64,000 bases of DNA from Pyropia yezoensis (GCA_009829735.1 CM020618.1:6074882-6138881); one strand, 5' to 3'. Counted from the stretch's first letter, positions 49,639 to 59,855 are shown. Numbers and translations: made by a program. Notes: generated by a model not told the origin, from the sequence alone.

Positions 49639-51636
49639 TCACGCCCCAAACGGTAGGAGCAGGTACTCGAGGTAAAACAGCACCCACACGACGCGGAGGT
49701 AGTAGCGCGACACACTCCCCGGCGCGCCTTCCGCGACCCGCCCCCCCTCCTTTGCCACGTCCACCCCCCGGGCGGCGGCCACCACCCCCACCGCCGCCGC
49801 CGCGTGGGCCGCGGCCAGCCCCACCGCTGCCGCCGGCGACGGCACCAGCGCCGCGCAGCCGACGGCGGCGGCGCCAAAGAGCGACGCGAGGCCCGTGACG
49901 CACGCCCAAAACACCCGCCGCGCGCCGAGGCGCACCGACAGCGTCCGCACCGCGTGCGCCGCGTCGCCCGCCACGTCGGGGACGTCCTTAAACAGCGCAA
50001 TGAGGAGGCCATAGCCGACGAAAAAGGCACACGCGCCGCTCGCCACGGGCGTCATGAGCGCCCACGTGGCCGCCGCCGCCGCGGCAGACGGCGCCACCGC
50101 GCCCGCCGCTCCGACGCCGGCACCCGCACTGGCGGTGGCGACGGCGGCGGTGCCGGCGCCGGCGCCCAGCGCGAGGCGCATGTGGAGGAAAAAGCCCGCG
50201 TTGATCAGCAGCCCCCGGACAGCGAGGACGCACGCCGACGCGGCAACGGCCCACCGTTTGAGCCGCAGCGGCGGCGCCGAGTAGGCGGCGCCCAGCGCCG
50301 TCGACGCGTACAGCACCACCTGCAGGGGGAGGGTGGTGGCCGGGGAGGCGGCACCAATCGCCACGCCCGCCACCAGGCACGCCGTCACCGCGGCGGTGGC
50401 GGCGGGGACGGAGAGGGCGCCCGACGGGAGGGGCAGGAAGGGCTTGTTGATCGCGTCAATGGGGATGTCGCACAGCTGGTTGAGGCCAACGATAAAGACG
50501 TTGAGCAGCAGCGCCGGCACCAGGGCGGTCACGAGGGCGGGCCAAAAGGGGGGGGGGAGCCGCCCCAACACCGCCGTCACCGCTGCCAGCGGGGACGACG
50601 TGGTGGCGGACGCGGCGGCTGCGGCGGCGGCGGCCAGCGCAGGTAAGGGCGGTGGTGGGGGGGCGGCGCGGAAAACGGCGCCGCCTGCCGACGCCGCGGC
50701 GGTGGCGGCGGCAGCCGCGGCGGGTGCTCCCGCGGGGAAGGTGGTGGTGGTGCGGACCGCCAAGATGGACAGGCTCACCACCGACAGGAAGGTGCCAATG
50801 AGCGTGTGGGGGCGCGTAAACTGCCACAGCCCCCGCGCCAGGCGGGAGGCGGGGGTGCCCCCCCTCCCCGCCGACGAGGTCGTCGCCGCCGCCGCCGCCG
50901 CCGACGACGCGGCGGCCGCGGCGGCGGCGGCCGCGGCGGCCGCTGCTACGGCGGCTGCTGACGCGGGTGCCCCCCCCCCATCCCCACCAACGCCGCCACC
51001 ACCGCCGGCAGCCGCCTCGTCTGGCCGGCCCGCCGGTTCGGACACCCCGCGCGCGGCCGCGTCGGTGGCCACCACCACCCCCCGCCGGCGGTGAGGCACC
51101 CCCGCCGCGCCCCCGCCCGCCGCGCCCGCGCCCGCCCCCGCTGTCGACGGCGGCGGGGGCGCCCACCGCCACGGCAGCCGCGCTGCCGCCGCCGCCGCCG
51201 CCACGCCGCGACCGCCACCACGGCGCCACGCCGCTTCCCCCCCCCCCCGCAGCAACAAGCACCCGCGGGGGGCGGCGGGCAGAGTCCGTGGCGGTCGCCG
51301 CGCGATGGCGGCGGCAGCCGCGGCCACAGGCCGCCGGCCAGTAGAGGTGCTGCAACAGCCGCCGCCGCCGCCGCTGTCGCCGCCGCCGCCGCCGCCGACG
51401 CCGACGCCGCCGACGCCGGCGTGTCGCGGCGGCGCCCGCGTGGTGGCCGCCGCGGACGGTGCCACAAACGCCGACGGCCGGCGCCGGGCGGGGACGCGGC
51501 AGGCAGACGGCACAGCTGCGGCTGCGGCGGCGGCTCGCCGATCGACGGCCGGGGGGGTGCGGGTGGGGACGGGGGCGGCGGCGGCGGCGGCAGCAGCAGC
51601 AGCAGCAGGGAAGGGTGAGGGGGGGGGGGACCCCAT
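49639..51636 (-). CDS. VTE2: Homogentisate phytyltransferase, plastid (tocopherol synthesis)
   Basis: This UbiA-family enzyme joins homogentisate to phytyl diphosphate in the plastid membrane, the committed step to tocopherol. Diagnostic are LWQFTRPHTLIGTFLS at the domain start, FIVGLNQLCDIPIDAINKPFLPLPSG with the NQxxDxxxD metal/prenyl-diphosphate site (about residue 385), FKDVPDVAGD with the second Asp motif (about 548), and the C-terminal WVLFYLEYLLLPFGA. GLNQL rather than GINQI favours phytyl- over solanesyltransferase. About eight or nine hydrophobic segments are present. ATG 51636 starts an Ala/Ser/Arg-rich leader with RRRPSAFVAPSAA that suits a transit peptide. Long Ala/Gly-rich stretches separate it from the domain and interrupt loops inside it, making the protein (665 aa) much longer than the roughly 400 of plants. 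It is divergent from SDHAF4. Confidence 0.87.
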   Translation of the reverse strand: MGSPPPSPFPAAAAAAAAAAAPVPTRTPPAVDRRAAAAAAAVPSACRVPARRRPSAFVAPSAAATTRAPPRHAGVGGVGVGGGGGGDSGGGGGCCSTSTGRRPVAAAAAAIARRPPRTLPAAPRGCLLLRGGGEAAWRRGGGRGVAAAAAAARLPWRWAPPPPSTAGAGAGAAGGGAAGVPHRRRGVVVATDAAARGVSEPAGRPDEAAAGGGGGVGGDGGGAPASAAAVAAAAAAAAAAAAASSAAAAAATTSSAGRGGTPASRLARGLWQFTRPHTLIGTFLSVVSLSILAVRTTTTFPAGAPAAAAAATAAASAGGAVFRAAPPPPPLPALAAAAAAAASATTSSPLAAVTAVLGRLPPPFWPALVTALVPALLLNVFIVGLNQLCDIPIDAINKPFLPLPSGALSVPAATAAVTACLVAGVAIGAASPATTLPLQVVLYASTALGAAYSAPPLRLKRWAVAASACVLAVRGLLINAGFFLHMRLALGAGAGTAAVATASAGAGVGAAGAVAPSAAAAAATWALMTPVASGACAFFVGYGLLIALFKDVPDVAGDAAHAVRTLSVRLGARRVFWACVTGLASLFGAAAVGCAALVPSPAAAVGLAAAHAAAAVGVVAAARGVDVAKEGGRVAEGAPGSVSRYYLRVVWVLFYLEYLLLPFGA

Positions 51637-52775
51637 GGCGGTCACCCCCACGACGGCTACAGCGGCAGGCCGGAGGGTGAGGCGGGGGGCAGGTAGGCAG
51701 GGAGGTGGGGGCGAAAAAAAGGGGGCAGGAGTGGAGAGGGGAAAGGGGGAAGGAGGGGGGGAAGGAAGGGGGAGGGGGAGGAGCGCCGTCGCCGCACCAG
51801 TAGTGGATAGGGGCCGACGTGGCCGCCGTCGGGGCAGAGATGACCGGGCGGCGACGGCGACGGCGGCAGCAGCGGCGGCCGCGACGTCGGCGACCAGCGG
51901 CGGGGACGGGGCGGGACGCGGCGGGGAGCGGCGGCGCGCGGGGGGCGGCGGGAATGGAGCGGAGGTGGGGGGGGGGGGGAATGGCGGGGCGGCGCCGGGC
52001 GGGGCGGATTGGCATAGCGCGCGGCTGGAAGCCGAACAACCCCGCCGCCCGCACGGCCGCGCAGCCCTCCCCGGGCACCCCCCCCCACAGGTGCCACTGG
52101 AAGGGGGGACCCCCGCCGGCGGCTGCCCCGTGATCCTCTGGGGCACCCCCCACTCGCATTGCAATCAATATTGATTGCCGCATCGCGGCGCTGCGTAGCC
52201 AGATATCCGGACATACTGTACAGTACATACGAGGTCGGGGGGGTGGTTGGCCCAGTTTGCACCCGCGTCTCCGCTGCAACCTACCAACCGCCGCGGGGCG
52301 GGCGTGGACCACCAACGCAGTCGGTCTAATACCGAGTAGCTAGCTACTGTACCTACATTTCCGTGCAAGACGGCCCTCAGGGGGTCGTGAGGGCCTGCTT
52401 ACAGAAGCCGACCCCCCCACAGTGGCCGTAAAGACCATCTTGCACAGAAATGTAGGTACTCGGTCTTAGACCCACTGCGCAGAGCTCAATGCGACAGCGG
52501 GAGAGAGGGGGGGTCGACCGCGGCGCCACTGTAAGTACGTCACTGGGGGGGACTGGCGGGGGGGAGCAGCTGCAGTGGGCGCCGCGGGGCGCTGACTCGG
52601 CTCTTGCAACCAGTCTTTTTCTCTTTCTTTTCTTTCTTCTGCTCACGGTGGGCCACCTCTGCGGGTGGAAGGAGGCAGCTGCGGTCACCGCCTCGTCGGC
52701 AGCCGCGCCACGACCGTCGAATCGTCGGCGTTGACGCCGCCGCCCGCCGCGGTCTTCTCCCTCGCGCCGCCCCCA

Positions 52776-52807
<32 letters not shown>

Positions 52808-52939
52808 CGTTCTCAGTACGACCAATACCTGCTGCTGGCCGCCGACTACCGCCGTGGCCTGCCTGTCTGTGCACGCCGCGGCGTGGCCTCCCCCCCCCCC
52901 CCACCTACCCACTCTTCCACGTTGCCGCTGCCTGGGCGG
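51637..52939. promoter_or_regulatory. Divergent promoter region VTE2 / SDHAF4
   Basis: Holds the 5' regions of both genes. 52140-52480 is AT-richer and contains the foldback element. 52600-52645 is a CT-rich TTTCTCTTTCTTTTCTTTC tract just before the SDHAF4 leader. No clear TATA box was found. Confidence 0.4.
52326..52469. mobile_element. 144-bp foldback (MITE-like) element
   Basis: Outer arms 52326-52370 and 52438-52469 are inverted copies: CTAATACCGAGTA...GTACCTACATTTCCGTGCAAGA against CTAAGACCGAGTACCTACATTTCTGTGCAAGA. The left arm has an extra GCTAGCTACT-type insert. The centre also contains CCCTCAGGGGG-like self-complementary sequence. No coding capacity. A target duplication was not evident. 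Confidence 0.7.
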
Positions 52940-53485
52940 ATGTTGGCTCCCCACGTTGCCCGCGTCGCCCGCCGGGCACTCCACGCCCCCGCCGGCGCGC
53001 GGGCGCGGGGGTTGGCCCCCCCGGCCGGCGGCGGCGGCGCGGTGGAACACGTGGTGCCGCCGCCGCCGCCGCCGCTGCCGCCCGCAGCAGACCCGCCCGG
53101 CCCGGCGAGCGGGCAAGACGCTGCCGCCGCCGCCATTGCGGCTGCCAAGGACGCGGCGGCCGCTGCGGGCGCGCCGCCGCTCCCCGCCCCTTGGCGGGGG
53201 GGGCGCGCCGACGACCCCGCCGCAGCCGCAGCTGCTGCCATGGACGACCGTGGTGCCGCCGCCGCCGCCGACTCCAATGGCGGCGCTGCCTCCGCCGCCG
53301 TCGACGACGACGCGGCGGCAGCGGCGGCGGCGGACGGGGAGGGGGGGGGGGAGGGGGAGGAGGATGAAAAGGTGCAGATGTGGAACCGGGACGCCCCGGG
53401 GGGGGCCGAGTGGGGTGGACCCCGCGGGTATGAGCCGACGCGCTATGGGGACTGGTCCCGCAACGGGCGGGTGAGTGACTTTTGA
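52940..53485 (+). CDS. SDHAF4: Succinate dehydrogenase assembly factor 4, mitochondrial
   Basis: The C-terminal EWGGPRGYEPTRYGDWSRNGRVSDF is the DUF1674 signature of SDHAF4/Sdh8 (GG..GPEPTRYGDWE..GR.SDF), which chaperones the flavinated SDHA subunit in the mitochondrial matrix before complex II is assembled. ATG 52940 begins MLAPHVARVARRALHAPAGARARG, an Arg/Ala-rich amphipathic leader fitting mitochondrial import; upstream in-frame codons to 52604 have no such quality. An Ala/Asp-rich linker of about 100 residues, with acidic DDDAAAAAAADGEGG just before the domain, makes the protein (181 aa) longer than the 100-130 usual in other eukaryotes. The order of residues in the motif is intact. Confidence 0.88.
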   Translation: MLAPHVARVARRALHAPAGARARGLAPPAGGGGAVEHVVPPPPPPLPPAADPPGPASGQDAAAAAIAAAKDAAAAAGAPPLPAPWRGGRADDPAAAAAAAMDDRGAAAAADSNGGAASAAVDDDAAAAAAADGEGGGEGEEDEKVQMWNRDAPGGAEWGGPRGYEPTRYGDWSRNGRVSDF

Positions 53486-54656
53486 GCGCGGTTGCCGTGG
53501 GGGGGAGGGGGAGGGGGAGCGGGGGGGGGGGGAGGTGGGTAGGGCAGAGGGCCAGGCGGTGTGGGGACGCACGCTCGTGCAGCGCCCACGACCCGGGGGC
53601 TGCAGAGAGAGAGAAAGCGCCGTTGTCGCATCGGGGTTTGTACAGAATGTTTTGTGTTTGAAGTGAAAGTCGTGAAACACGACTGCACTACTCAACTTTT
53701 GTGTACTTTCGCACCATGGGACCGATGGGAACGACAGCATCTAAGCCAATCATGTGCTCGTATTCGACAACCAGCGAATGGCGTCGTGTTGTGCTCGTCT
53801 CGTTCTCACCGGCCAAATTTGGGCACTCCCCAATATGCTGACTCGCCTCTTTGATCCCCAAACAGGCTCAGGCGATTGGGCGGCGGCGGGCGCGTCTGTC
53901 TGGCGCTCCGCCGCCGTGCGCCCTTTGACCAAACGAGACGCGGACGGCCATGCCGGCACGTCCGAGGGGGTGCGCGTGCACTCCGCCACGGCACCCTCCC
54001 CCCCTCCCAGCCCGCGTTTGCGCCCCCCTCCTCCTCCGTCTACCTCTGAAGGGCCTCGTGGCCGACGTGGACGCCGCCTTGGCCGGTGCCGTCGGCGGGT
54101 GCGCCCCCCTCCTTGGCCGCCGTCCACCGGGGAGCGACCCCCACGGCCACCCCCTCCCCTTCTCCCCCCCCCTCCCTTCCTCGTCGGATCCCCGCGCGGC
54201 ACCCCCCCACCGGCCGGCAAGTCGGTAACGGCAGCGCAGCGGCGGGTCGGTCCTCCCTTCCCGCCCGCCCGCCCCCCCGCCCGCCCGCCCGCCCCCCCGC
54301 TCGCCCCCACCCACCCCCGCCTGGCCGTGGCCAGCATCGCCGGCCGGTGGCGCCCCACCGCGGCCGCGTCGCCGCCGCGCAACGGCGGCAGGGGCGGGGG
54401 AAATTCCCTCCCGCCCCCCCCCCTCCCCACCCTCTCTCGCCGCCCCACGCTTTCCAGTCGCGCATCGCCCGCGCCCCCCTTCCTGCTCTACGGTTCTTCC
54501 CCCCCCCCCTGGCGCCGGCGGCTCTGTCAGACCCGCTCGTGGGTCCCCACCACCCGGCGGGTGCCTCTATCGATTCCATCCTCTCGCCGTTATTCCCCTG
54601 CCCCCCGGTCCCCCATCACTAGGCACACAAACGCACGATACATCTCTGCACCCAAG
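53486..54656. other. Intergenic and 5' region of the next gene
   Basis: 53600-53860 is AT-richer. The rest is C-run-rich. An in-frame extension of the next ORF back to 53754 exists, but its sequence is Pro/Arg low complexity with no sign of coding. Confidence 0.4.
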
Positions 54657-57482
54657 ATGGCAGCCGGCACGGCCGACGATGTGTTTCGGGAGCTGGACAT
54701 TGATACCGCCCACCGGGTGGCGCTGGCGCCCCTGTACGCCGCCTTTACGGCCGCCGCCACGGCGCTGGATGCGGGGCTGGCACCCCACGGGGGGGCCCTC
54801 CACGCGGCCGTCTCTCGGCTGACCCGCCGCGCCGTCGCGGGTGGCGGCGGCGGCGGCAATGGGAACGCGGGTGGTGGTCCCCCTGGTGGCGTCGGTGGTG
54901 GCGGCGATGACGGCGTCGGCGGCAGCGGCAGTGGCGGCGGCGACGGCGGCGGCGGTGGCGGTGGCGGTGGCGTCTTTGGCAGCGCCATTGGGGAGACGGT
55001 CCACCGGTGGGTGCCGGCGGTGGACCGGCTCGGCTTTTTCCACCGCACCGACGGCTACGCGCGGCGGCTGGTCGGCCTGGGCATTGCGTACGCGCACCGC
55101 CACGGGGAGGTGCGGCTGCTCGAGGCGGAGGCCGCCGCGGCGGTCGCCCGCGCCCGCGCCGCGTCGGCGCAGGTTGCCGCCGCCGTCGCCGCGTCCGCCG
55201 CGGCCATGGGCGTCGGGGGGGGGGGGGCGGTGCTGCTGCCGGGTGGAGGGGGGGAGGGCTCCTTTGCCGCCACCGCCGCCGCCGCCACCGCCGCCGCCGC
55301 AGCTGCCACTGCACAGCCGCATCCGTATGCGTTGCGGCTGCCACCGGGGCCGGGGAGGGGGGGGGGGGCGGCGGGCACCCCCGCCGCCGCCGCTACCGTC
55401 GCGGCCGCCGCCGCCGCCGCCGCCGCCCGCCCCCCCGTCGTTGTCCCTGTCAGCGGCAGCGGCAGCGTGTATGGACTCCCGGGTGGTGATGCTGGGGTGG
55501 TGGTGGTGGGCATGCGGGACCGCCTGGGCGGCCCCCCCGCCGCCGCCGCCGCGGGCCCGCAACGCCACGTACCCCCGCCGACGAGCGTGCCGTTTGTCCC
55601 TGGTGCGACGGCGGCGGTGGCCACCGCACCAGCCCCCGCCACGCTGTCGCTGCCGCCGCCTCCGCCGCCGCCGGCGCCGCCGCCGGCGCAGCCGCTGCTG
55701 CAGCCGCACTCCTTTGGTGTGCTGTCCCCGTCCCCACCGCACGCGGTGGTGCCGCCGCGGCCGTGGCCGCTGCCGGGGCCGTCGCCGCGCATTGTCACGC
55801 CGCCGGTCACGCCGGCGACCGCCGCCGCCACTACCGCCGCCGTTGCCGCCGCCGCCGCCGCCGCGACGCGGGCGCCCGCCGCAGCCCGCCGGTCTGCCCC
55901 GGCCGCCGCCACTACCGCCGCCGTTGCCGCCGCCGCCGCCGCCGCGACGCGGGCGCCCGCCGCAGCCCGCCGGTCTGCCCCGGCCGCCACCACTGCCGCC
56001 GCGTCTGCCGCCGCCGCCACCGCCGCCGCGACGCGGCCGCCCGCCGCAGCCGGCCGGCCTGCCGCTGTGGGCGCCAACGGGGTCGCCGGCACCGCGGGCT
56101 CGGCTGAGGCGTCGGCCGCGGCGGCGGCACCCGACCCGGCCGGCACGTTTGGCGGAACCGTAGCGGCAGCTGCCCCCCCTCCCGCGACGCCCAAAAAGGT
56201 GCCTGTCCTCGTGCGCGATACCGCGCCCCCCCGTGTGATCCCCACCCCACAGGCCATTGCCGCCGTCGTCGAGGTGATTGACGCGGTGTGCCACCGGGCT
56301 GATGGCGAGATGGCCATCCGCGCGCTGGCGCTGTCCTCCCTCGAGGCGCTTGCGCGCAACGTCCTGGGCCGCCATATCCAGGGCCCTCCGGGCGGCGGCG
56401 GCGGCTCCCGGCCAGATGCCAACAACGGCCAGGCGGCTGGTGGTGGGGCAGGGGAGGGGGGGGCCCCCGCCGCCGCCGTTTTGGGAGTCGGGGTGGCCCC
56501 ACCCACAGGGGGCAGCAGCGGCGGCGGCGGCGGCGACGACGGGGGTGGCGGCGGCGGTGGCAGCGGCAGCGGCAGCGGCGCGGGTCTTGGCGGCGGCGGT
56601 GCAGACGCCAGACGGCGGGAGCAGGTGGTGGAGCGCCTGCTGTGCGACCTGATGGCCACCTTTTCCAGCTGGTGGCCCGTCTGGCGGGCCGCCGGCGGCA
56701 CACGGGACACGCCCGTGCCGGGCACCACTGGCCACGCGCGGCGCCCCACTGTCCGCGTCGCGTCGTCGCGGTGGTGCATGCCCGTGGACATTTCGGGCGT
56801 CCACGACGCCCTGCGGGGGTCGGGGCTCAAGGACTCGCGGTACTTTCACAAGGAGGCCCTCCCCGCGACCGTGACGGTGGACCGCCTGTCCAAGCTGTGC
56901 AAGGAGCGGACCGTCTATTCCTTGGCCGTCATGCTGCTCGTCGCCACCCGCACCCCGGCCTACGCGGGGGTGGTGCGGGCGCTGCTGGCGGGGCGGCGGG
57001 TCGGCGCAGCGGGCCTGGGCGCCGTGGCCCTCACCGACCTCGTTGGGCCGCGGCACTTTGAAAAGGAGCAGCGCCGCGTGCGCCGGCTGTCGGCGGCGGC
57101 CAACGCGGCAGCGGCGGCGTCGGCGGCGGCAGCGGCGGGCACAGCCATTGCCAGCGGCGTCAGCGGCGCTGCCGCTGCCGAAGCCGTGGCAGAGGCCGCG
57201 GCAGATGCCGCAGCAGAGGCCGCGGAAGCGGCCGAGCTGGCCACCGCCGCCGCCACCGCTGCTGGCGCCGTACCAGCGGTGGCGTGCCCGCCGCCGCCGC
57301 TGCCGTCGCCACCGGCGGCGGGGGAGGCGCCCCCCCCGGCCGCCCCGCCAGCGGCCGCCCGGCCGCCCCCCTCCTCCCCCGTCGGGTCGCGGCTGCGCAA
57401 GCGCCCCCGCGTCTCGGCGGCCAGCGCGGCAGCGACGGCGCCCGTCACCCGCGGGGCGAAGCGGTGCGGGGGGGCGGGCTGA
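54657..57482 (+). CDS. Unrecognised nuclear-type protein, 941 aa
   Basis: ATG 54657 (CCAAGATGG) opens MAAGTADDVFRELDIDTAHRVALAPLYAAF, clearly protein-like. Four structured-looking blocks are separated by Ala/Gly/Pro runs: residues 1-60; about 105-170 (GETVHRWVPAVDRLGFFHRTDGYARRLVGLGIAYAHRH, then a coiled EAEAAAAVARARAAS); about 520-590 (PRVIPTPQAIAAVVEVIDAVCHRADGEMAIRALALSSLEALARNVLG); and about 655-810 (VVERLLCDLMATFSSWWPVWRAAGG, SSRWCMPVDISGVHDALRGSGLKDSRYFHKEALPATVTVDRLSKLCKERTVYSLAVMLLVATRTP). NLS-like RLRKRPRV lies near the C-terminus. I know no family with this order. The internal 27-residue repeat is listed separately. Confidence 0.65.
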   Translation: MAAGTADDVFRELDIDTAHRVALAPLYAAFTAAATALDAGLAPHGGALHAAVSRLTRRAVAGGGGGGNGNAGGGPPGGVGGGGDDGVGGSGSGGGDGGGGGGGGGVFGSAIGETVHRWVPAVDRLGFFHRTDGYARRLVGLGIAYAHRHGEVRLLEAEAAAAVARARAASAQVAAAVAASAAAMGVGGGGAVLLPGGGGEGSFAATAAAATAAAAAATAQPHPYALRLPPGPGRGGGAAGTPAAAATVAAAAAAAAARPPVVVPVSGSGSVYGLPGGDAGVVVVGMRDRLGGPPAAAAAGPQRHVPPPTSVPFVPGATAAVATAPAPATLSLPPPPPPPAPPPAQPLLQPHSFGVLSPSPPHAVVPPRPWPLPGPSPRIVTPPVTPATAAATTAAVAAAAAAATRAPAAARRSAPAAATTAAVAAAAAAATRAPAAARRSAPAATTAAASAAAATAAATRPPAAAGRPAAVGANGVAGTAGSAEASAAAAAPDPAGTFGGTVAAAAPPPATPKKVPVLVRDTAPPRVIPTPQAIAAVVEVIDAVCHRADGEMAIRALALSSLEALARNVLGRHIQGPPGGGGGSRPDANNGQAAGGGAGEGGAPAAAVLGVGVAPPTGGSSGGGGGDDGGGGGGGSGSGSGAGLGGGGADARRREQVVERLLCDLMATFSSWWPVWRAAGGTRDTPVPGTTGHARRPTVRVASSRWCMPVDISGVHDALRGSGLKDSRYFHKEALPATVTVDRLSKLCKERTVYSLAVMLLVATRTPAYAGVVRALLAGRRVGAAGLGAVALTDLVGPRHFEKEQRRVRRLSAAANAAAAASAAAAAGTAIASGVSGAAAAEAVAEAAADAAAEAAEAAELATAAATAAGAVPAVACPPPPLPSPPAAGEAPPPAAPPAAARPPPSSPVGSRLRKRPRVSAASAAATAPVTRGAKRCGGAG
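55828..56070 (+). repeat. 81-bp in-frame tandem repeat
   Basis: Two nearly identical units and a diverged third encode TTAAVAAAAAAATRAPAARR-type 27-residue segments within the 941-aa protein. The unit is a multiple of three, so copy-number change keeps the frame. Confidence 0.8.
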
Positions 57483-58124
57483 GCGGCTGGCACTCTGGTG
57501 CGAGGCGCCTGCCGACGCGCCTGCTTGGACTTTCGAGGGGGGCGGGGGGGGGGGGGGGGGGGCCGGGCGTGGGGGGGAGACGGGGGGGGGGTGTGTGTGG
57601 GGGGGGGGGGGGGGTTGGGGAAGCGGGGGGATACGTGGGCTGACCCAGCCTGGGCTGGTGCCGTGCGTGGGCGTACGCTTCCGCACTCGGTGGAGTGATT
57701 GGTGGCGGTGGGGAAGGCCGGTTGCCCCCCGGCGCGGCCGGCGGTGGCCGCTGCCGTCTGGCGATTGCCGCCTACCCCGCTGTAGCCAACACGCATGTGG
57801 CAGCAGGCCGCTCCTCCCCCCCCCCCCACCCGCCCGCCTCCTTCCCCGCCCCGCCCCGCCCCTCCACGCCCCGCCTTCCCCCATGACACTCCCAGCGTGA
57901 CTCCCGTTGCATCCGACGGCAGCGTCGCTGCTGCGTCCGCCAGTAGGGGCGTCTGGCCGCGCGGCAGACGCGGTGGGCAGCGGGAGCAGCCGCTGCCGCG
58001 GCCGCCGGGATTCTCGCCGTCGCGCGGCGCGGGTGCCCACCCCAGCGGGCCAGCGTCAGGCGGCCGCGAGGCTCCCTCCTTTCCCCACCCCCCCCCCCCC
58101 CCCCCCCCCCCCGGCCACTCCCCA
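57483..58124. other. Intergenic, convergent 3' ends
   Basis: Very long G runs at 57541-57615 and C runs at 58085-58112 between the two stop codons. No gene seen. Confidence 0.5.
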
Positions 58125-59855
58125 TCAGCCGTCGACGGTGGGAGGCTCCTCCCCCCTTCCCCCACCCCCCCCGTTGGGGACGTCCCACAAGCTCCCCGCC
58201 CCCACCAGCGTCAGCGCCACCGCCGCCACCTGCGTCGGCGACAGCGCCTCGCCAAGCACCACCGCCGCGGCCGCGGCGGCGGCCGCCGGCTGGCCCGCGT
58301 AGATGACCCCCGCCGCCGCGGGGCGGACGCCCCGCTGGCCCGCCACCTGCGCCCACGTGGCCGCGGCGGTGCCGGCGAGGCCCATCCACACCACCCCCGC
58401 CAGAACGGCGGGGGCACTCGCGCCGCTGCCGCCGCCGCCGCTGTTGGCGGCGGCGGCCGCGGCGGCAGTGGAGGCGGCGGCGGTGGCGGTGGCGGTGGCG
58501 GTGACGGTGGCGGGCGCCGCCGTAACCGCGGCGGCCGCGTCGCCGAGCGTGGCGGCCAGCCCCGCGACCCCCCCGCCGACGGCAAGGGCGTAGGCGGCGG
58601 CGTAGGTGGCCTGCACGCCCGACTTGGCGGCCGCCAGCGGCAGCGCCGACGGCAGGCGGCCTGCCAGCGCCGACAGCCGGAGGACGTGGGCCGAGTAGGC
58701 GACGGCGGCGCCCATCGACGCGGCGTCGCCCGGCGCCAGCGGCAACGACGGGAGGCCGGTAAAGAGGGTGATGGCCACCGCCGAGACGCCCACCGACGCC
58801 CACAGGCGGGCGGGGAGGCGCCGCCGCAGGGCGGTGGCCTCAAAGAGGGGCACCAGCACGGTGGTGGTTTGGACGAGGAAGCTTGCCCGCGCGGCGGGGG
58901 TGGTGGACAGGCCGACCAGCTGGAGCGTCGAGCCGGCAAAGAGGTAGGCGCCCAGCTCGGCGGCGGCAAGGACGGTGCGGGCCGGGCCAAACGGCGGCGG
59001 TGGCGCCGCCGCCGCCGCCACGGTCACCGCTGACGTCGATGCGCTCGCCGAGGTCGCCGCCGGCGCTGGTGCAGCACCGCCGTCGGGTGGCCGCTCGCCC
59101 GAGGTGGCCACGACCGCCGCCCCACTGGCGTCGGGCGGCGGAGGCGGCGACGGCGGCAACGGTGCCGCGCCGCGCCCTACCCCTGCGGCGAGCAGGCCGA
59201 GAAGCCCACAGGTCGCGACGGCGTAGGCGCCCAGGTTGACCACCTCCAGTGGCAGCGGCAGCGCGTCTGACGTCAGCACCGCCCGCGCGACAACGGCGTA
59301 GGACGCCCACAGCAGCGGCACAGAGAGGAGGGTGGCCAGCGACCGGGGGTCGTCCGTGTCCCTTGTCGTCGCCGCCGCACCCGACGCCGGTGCCGCCGCA
59401 GTGGAGGCGGCACCGGCGGTGGCAGGCGGCGGGACCGCGACGGGCGGCGCGTCACCCCCGCCGGGCTCACCCGACGCTGCCGTCACTGCCTGTCGCCGCC
59501 GGCAGGCCGTGTCGCCGCCGCTGCCATTGCCGCCGCCGCTGCTGTCGCCGCTGTGGTGGCGGCGCGCCCACGCACCGGCGCGGGACGTTTTCGCGGCGGG
59601 GGCGGCGGTGGGCCAGCCGCGGCGGCCGGCGGGGGGGAGGGCGACGCGGCCCGCGGCGGGCGGCGCCCCCGCACCCCTTCCCGCCCAGCACCTGGGCGGC
59701 GCACGGAGGGACGGCGGCGGCGGTTCCCGCACCCCACCTGCCCCCGCCGGCGGCGGCGGTGCAAACGCAGCCCATCGCCACCGCGGCGGCTGCGGTGGCG
59801 GCGCTGCGAGGGTGTGCCCGGAGGACGAGGTGGGTCGGGCGGACGGAGCGACCAT
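58125..59855 (-). CDS. EamA/DMT-family transporter, probably plastid
   Basis: Member of the drug/metabolite transporter superfamily (EamA repeats, ten membrane helices). Blocks seen include SVPLLWASYAVVARAVLTS (helix 1), EVVNLGAYAVATCGLLGLLAAGV, AELGAYLFAGSTLQLVGLSTTPAARASFLVQTTTVLVPLFEA (the typical EamA ...T.A..A.fl.....v.vPl), LWASVGVSAVAITLFTGL, and near the end WAQVAGQRGVRPAAAGVIYAGQPAAAAAAAAVVLGEALSPTQVAAVALTLVGA, which matches the second EamA repeat's ending. ATG 59855 (GCGACCATGG) is chosen. About 150 Ala/Pro/Arg-rich residues precede helix 1, plausibly a plastid transit peptide. A Gly/Ala insert lies between helices 2 and 3. 576 aa. The substrate cannot be told. Divergent from the PEPCK-like gene. 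Confidence 0.75.
   Translation of the reverse strand: MVAPSARPTSSSGHTLAAPPPQPPRWRWAAFAPPPPAGAGGVREPPPPSLRAPPRCWAGRGAGAPPAAGRVALPPAGRRGWPTAAPAAKTSRAGAWARRHHSGDSSGGGNGSGGDTACRRRQAVTAASGEPGGGDAPPVAVPPPATAGAASTAAAPASGAAATTRDTDDPRSLATLLSVPLLWASYAVVARAVLTSDALPLPLEVVNLGAYAVATCGLLGLLAAGVGRGAAPLPPSPPPPPDASGAAVVATSGERPPDGGAAPAPAATSASASTSAVTVAAAAAPPPPFGPARTVLAAAELGAYLFAGSTLQLVGLSTTPAARASFLVQTTTVLVPLFEATALRRRLPARLWASVGVSAVAITLFTGLPSLPLAPGDAASMGAAVAYSAHVLRLSALAGRLPSALPLAAAKSGVQATYAAAYALAVGGGVAGLAATLGDAAAAVTAAPATVTATATATAAASTAAAAAAANSGGGGSGASAPAVLAGVVWMGLAGTAAATWAQVAGQRGVRPAAAGVIYAGQPAAAAAAAAVVLGEALSPTQVAAVALTLVGAGSLWDVPNGGGGGRGEEPPTVDG

Noticed and set aside
54567-58040. - strand ORF of 1157 codons
   Set aside because: Arg/Gly shadow of the 941-residue protein; high GC removes stop codons on both strands.
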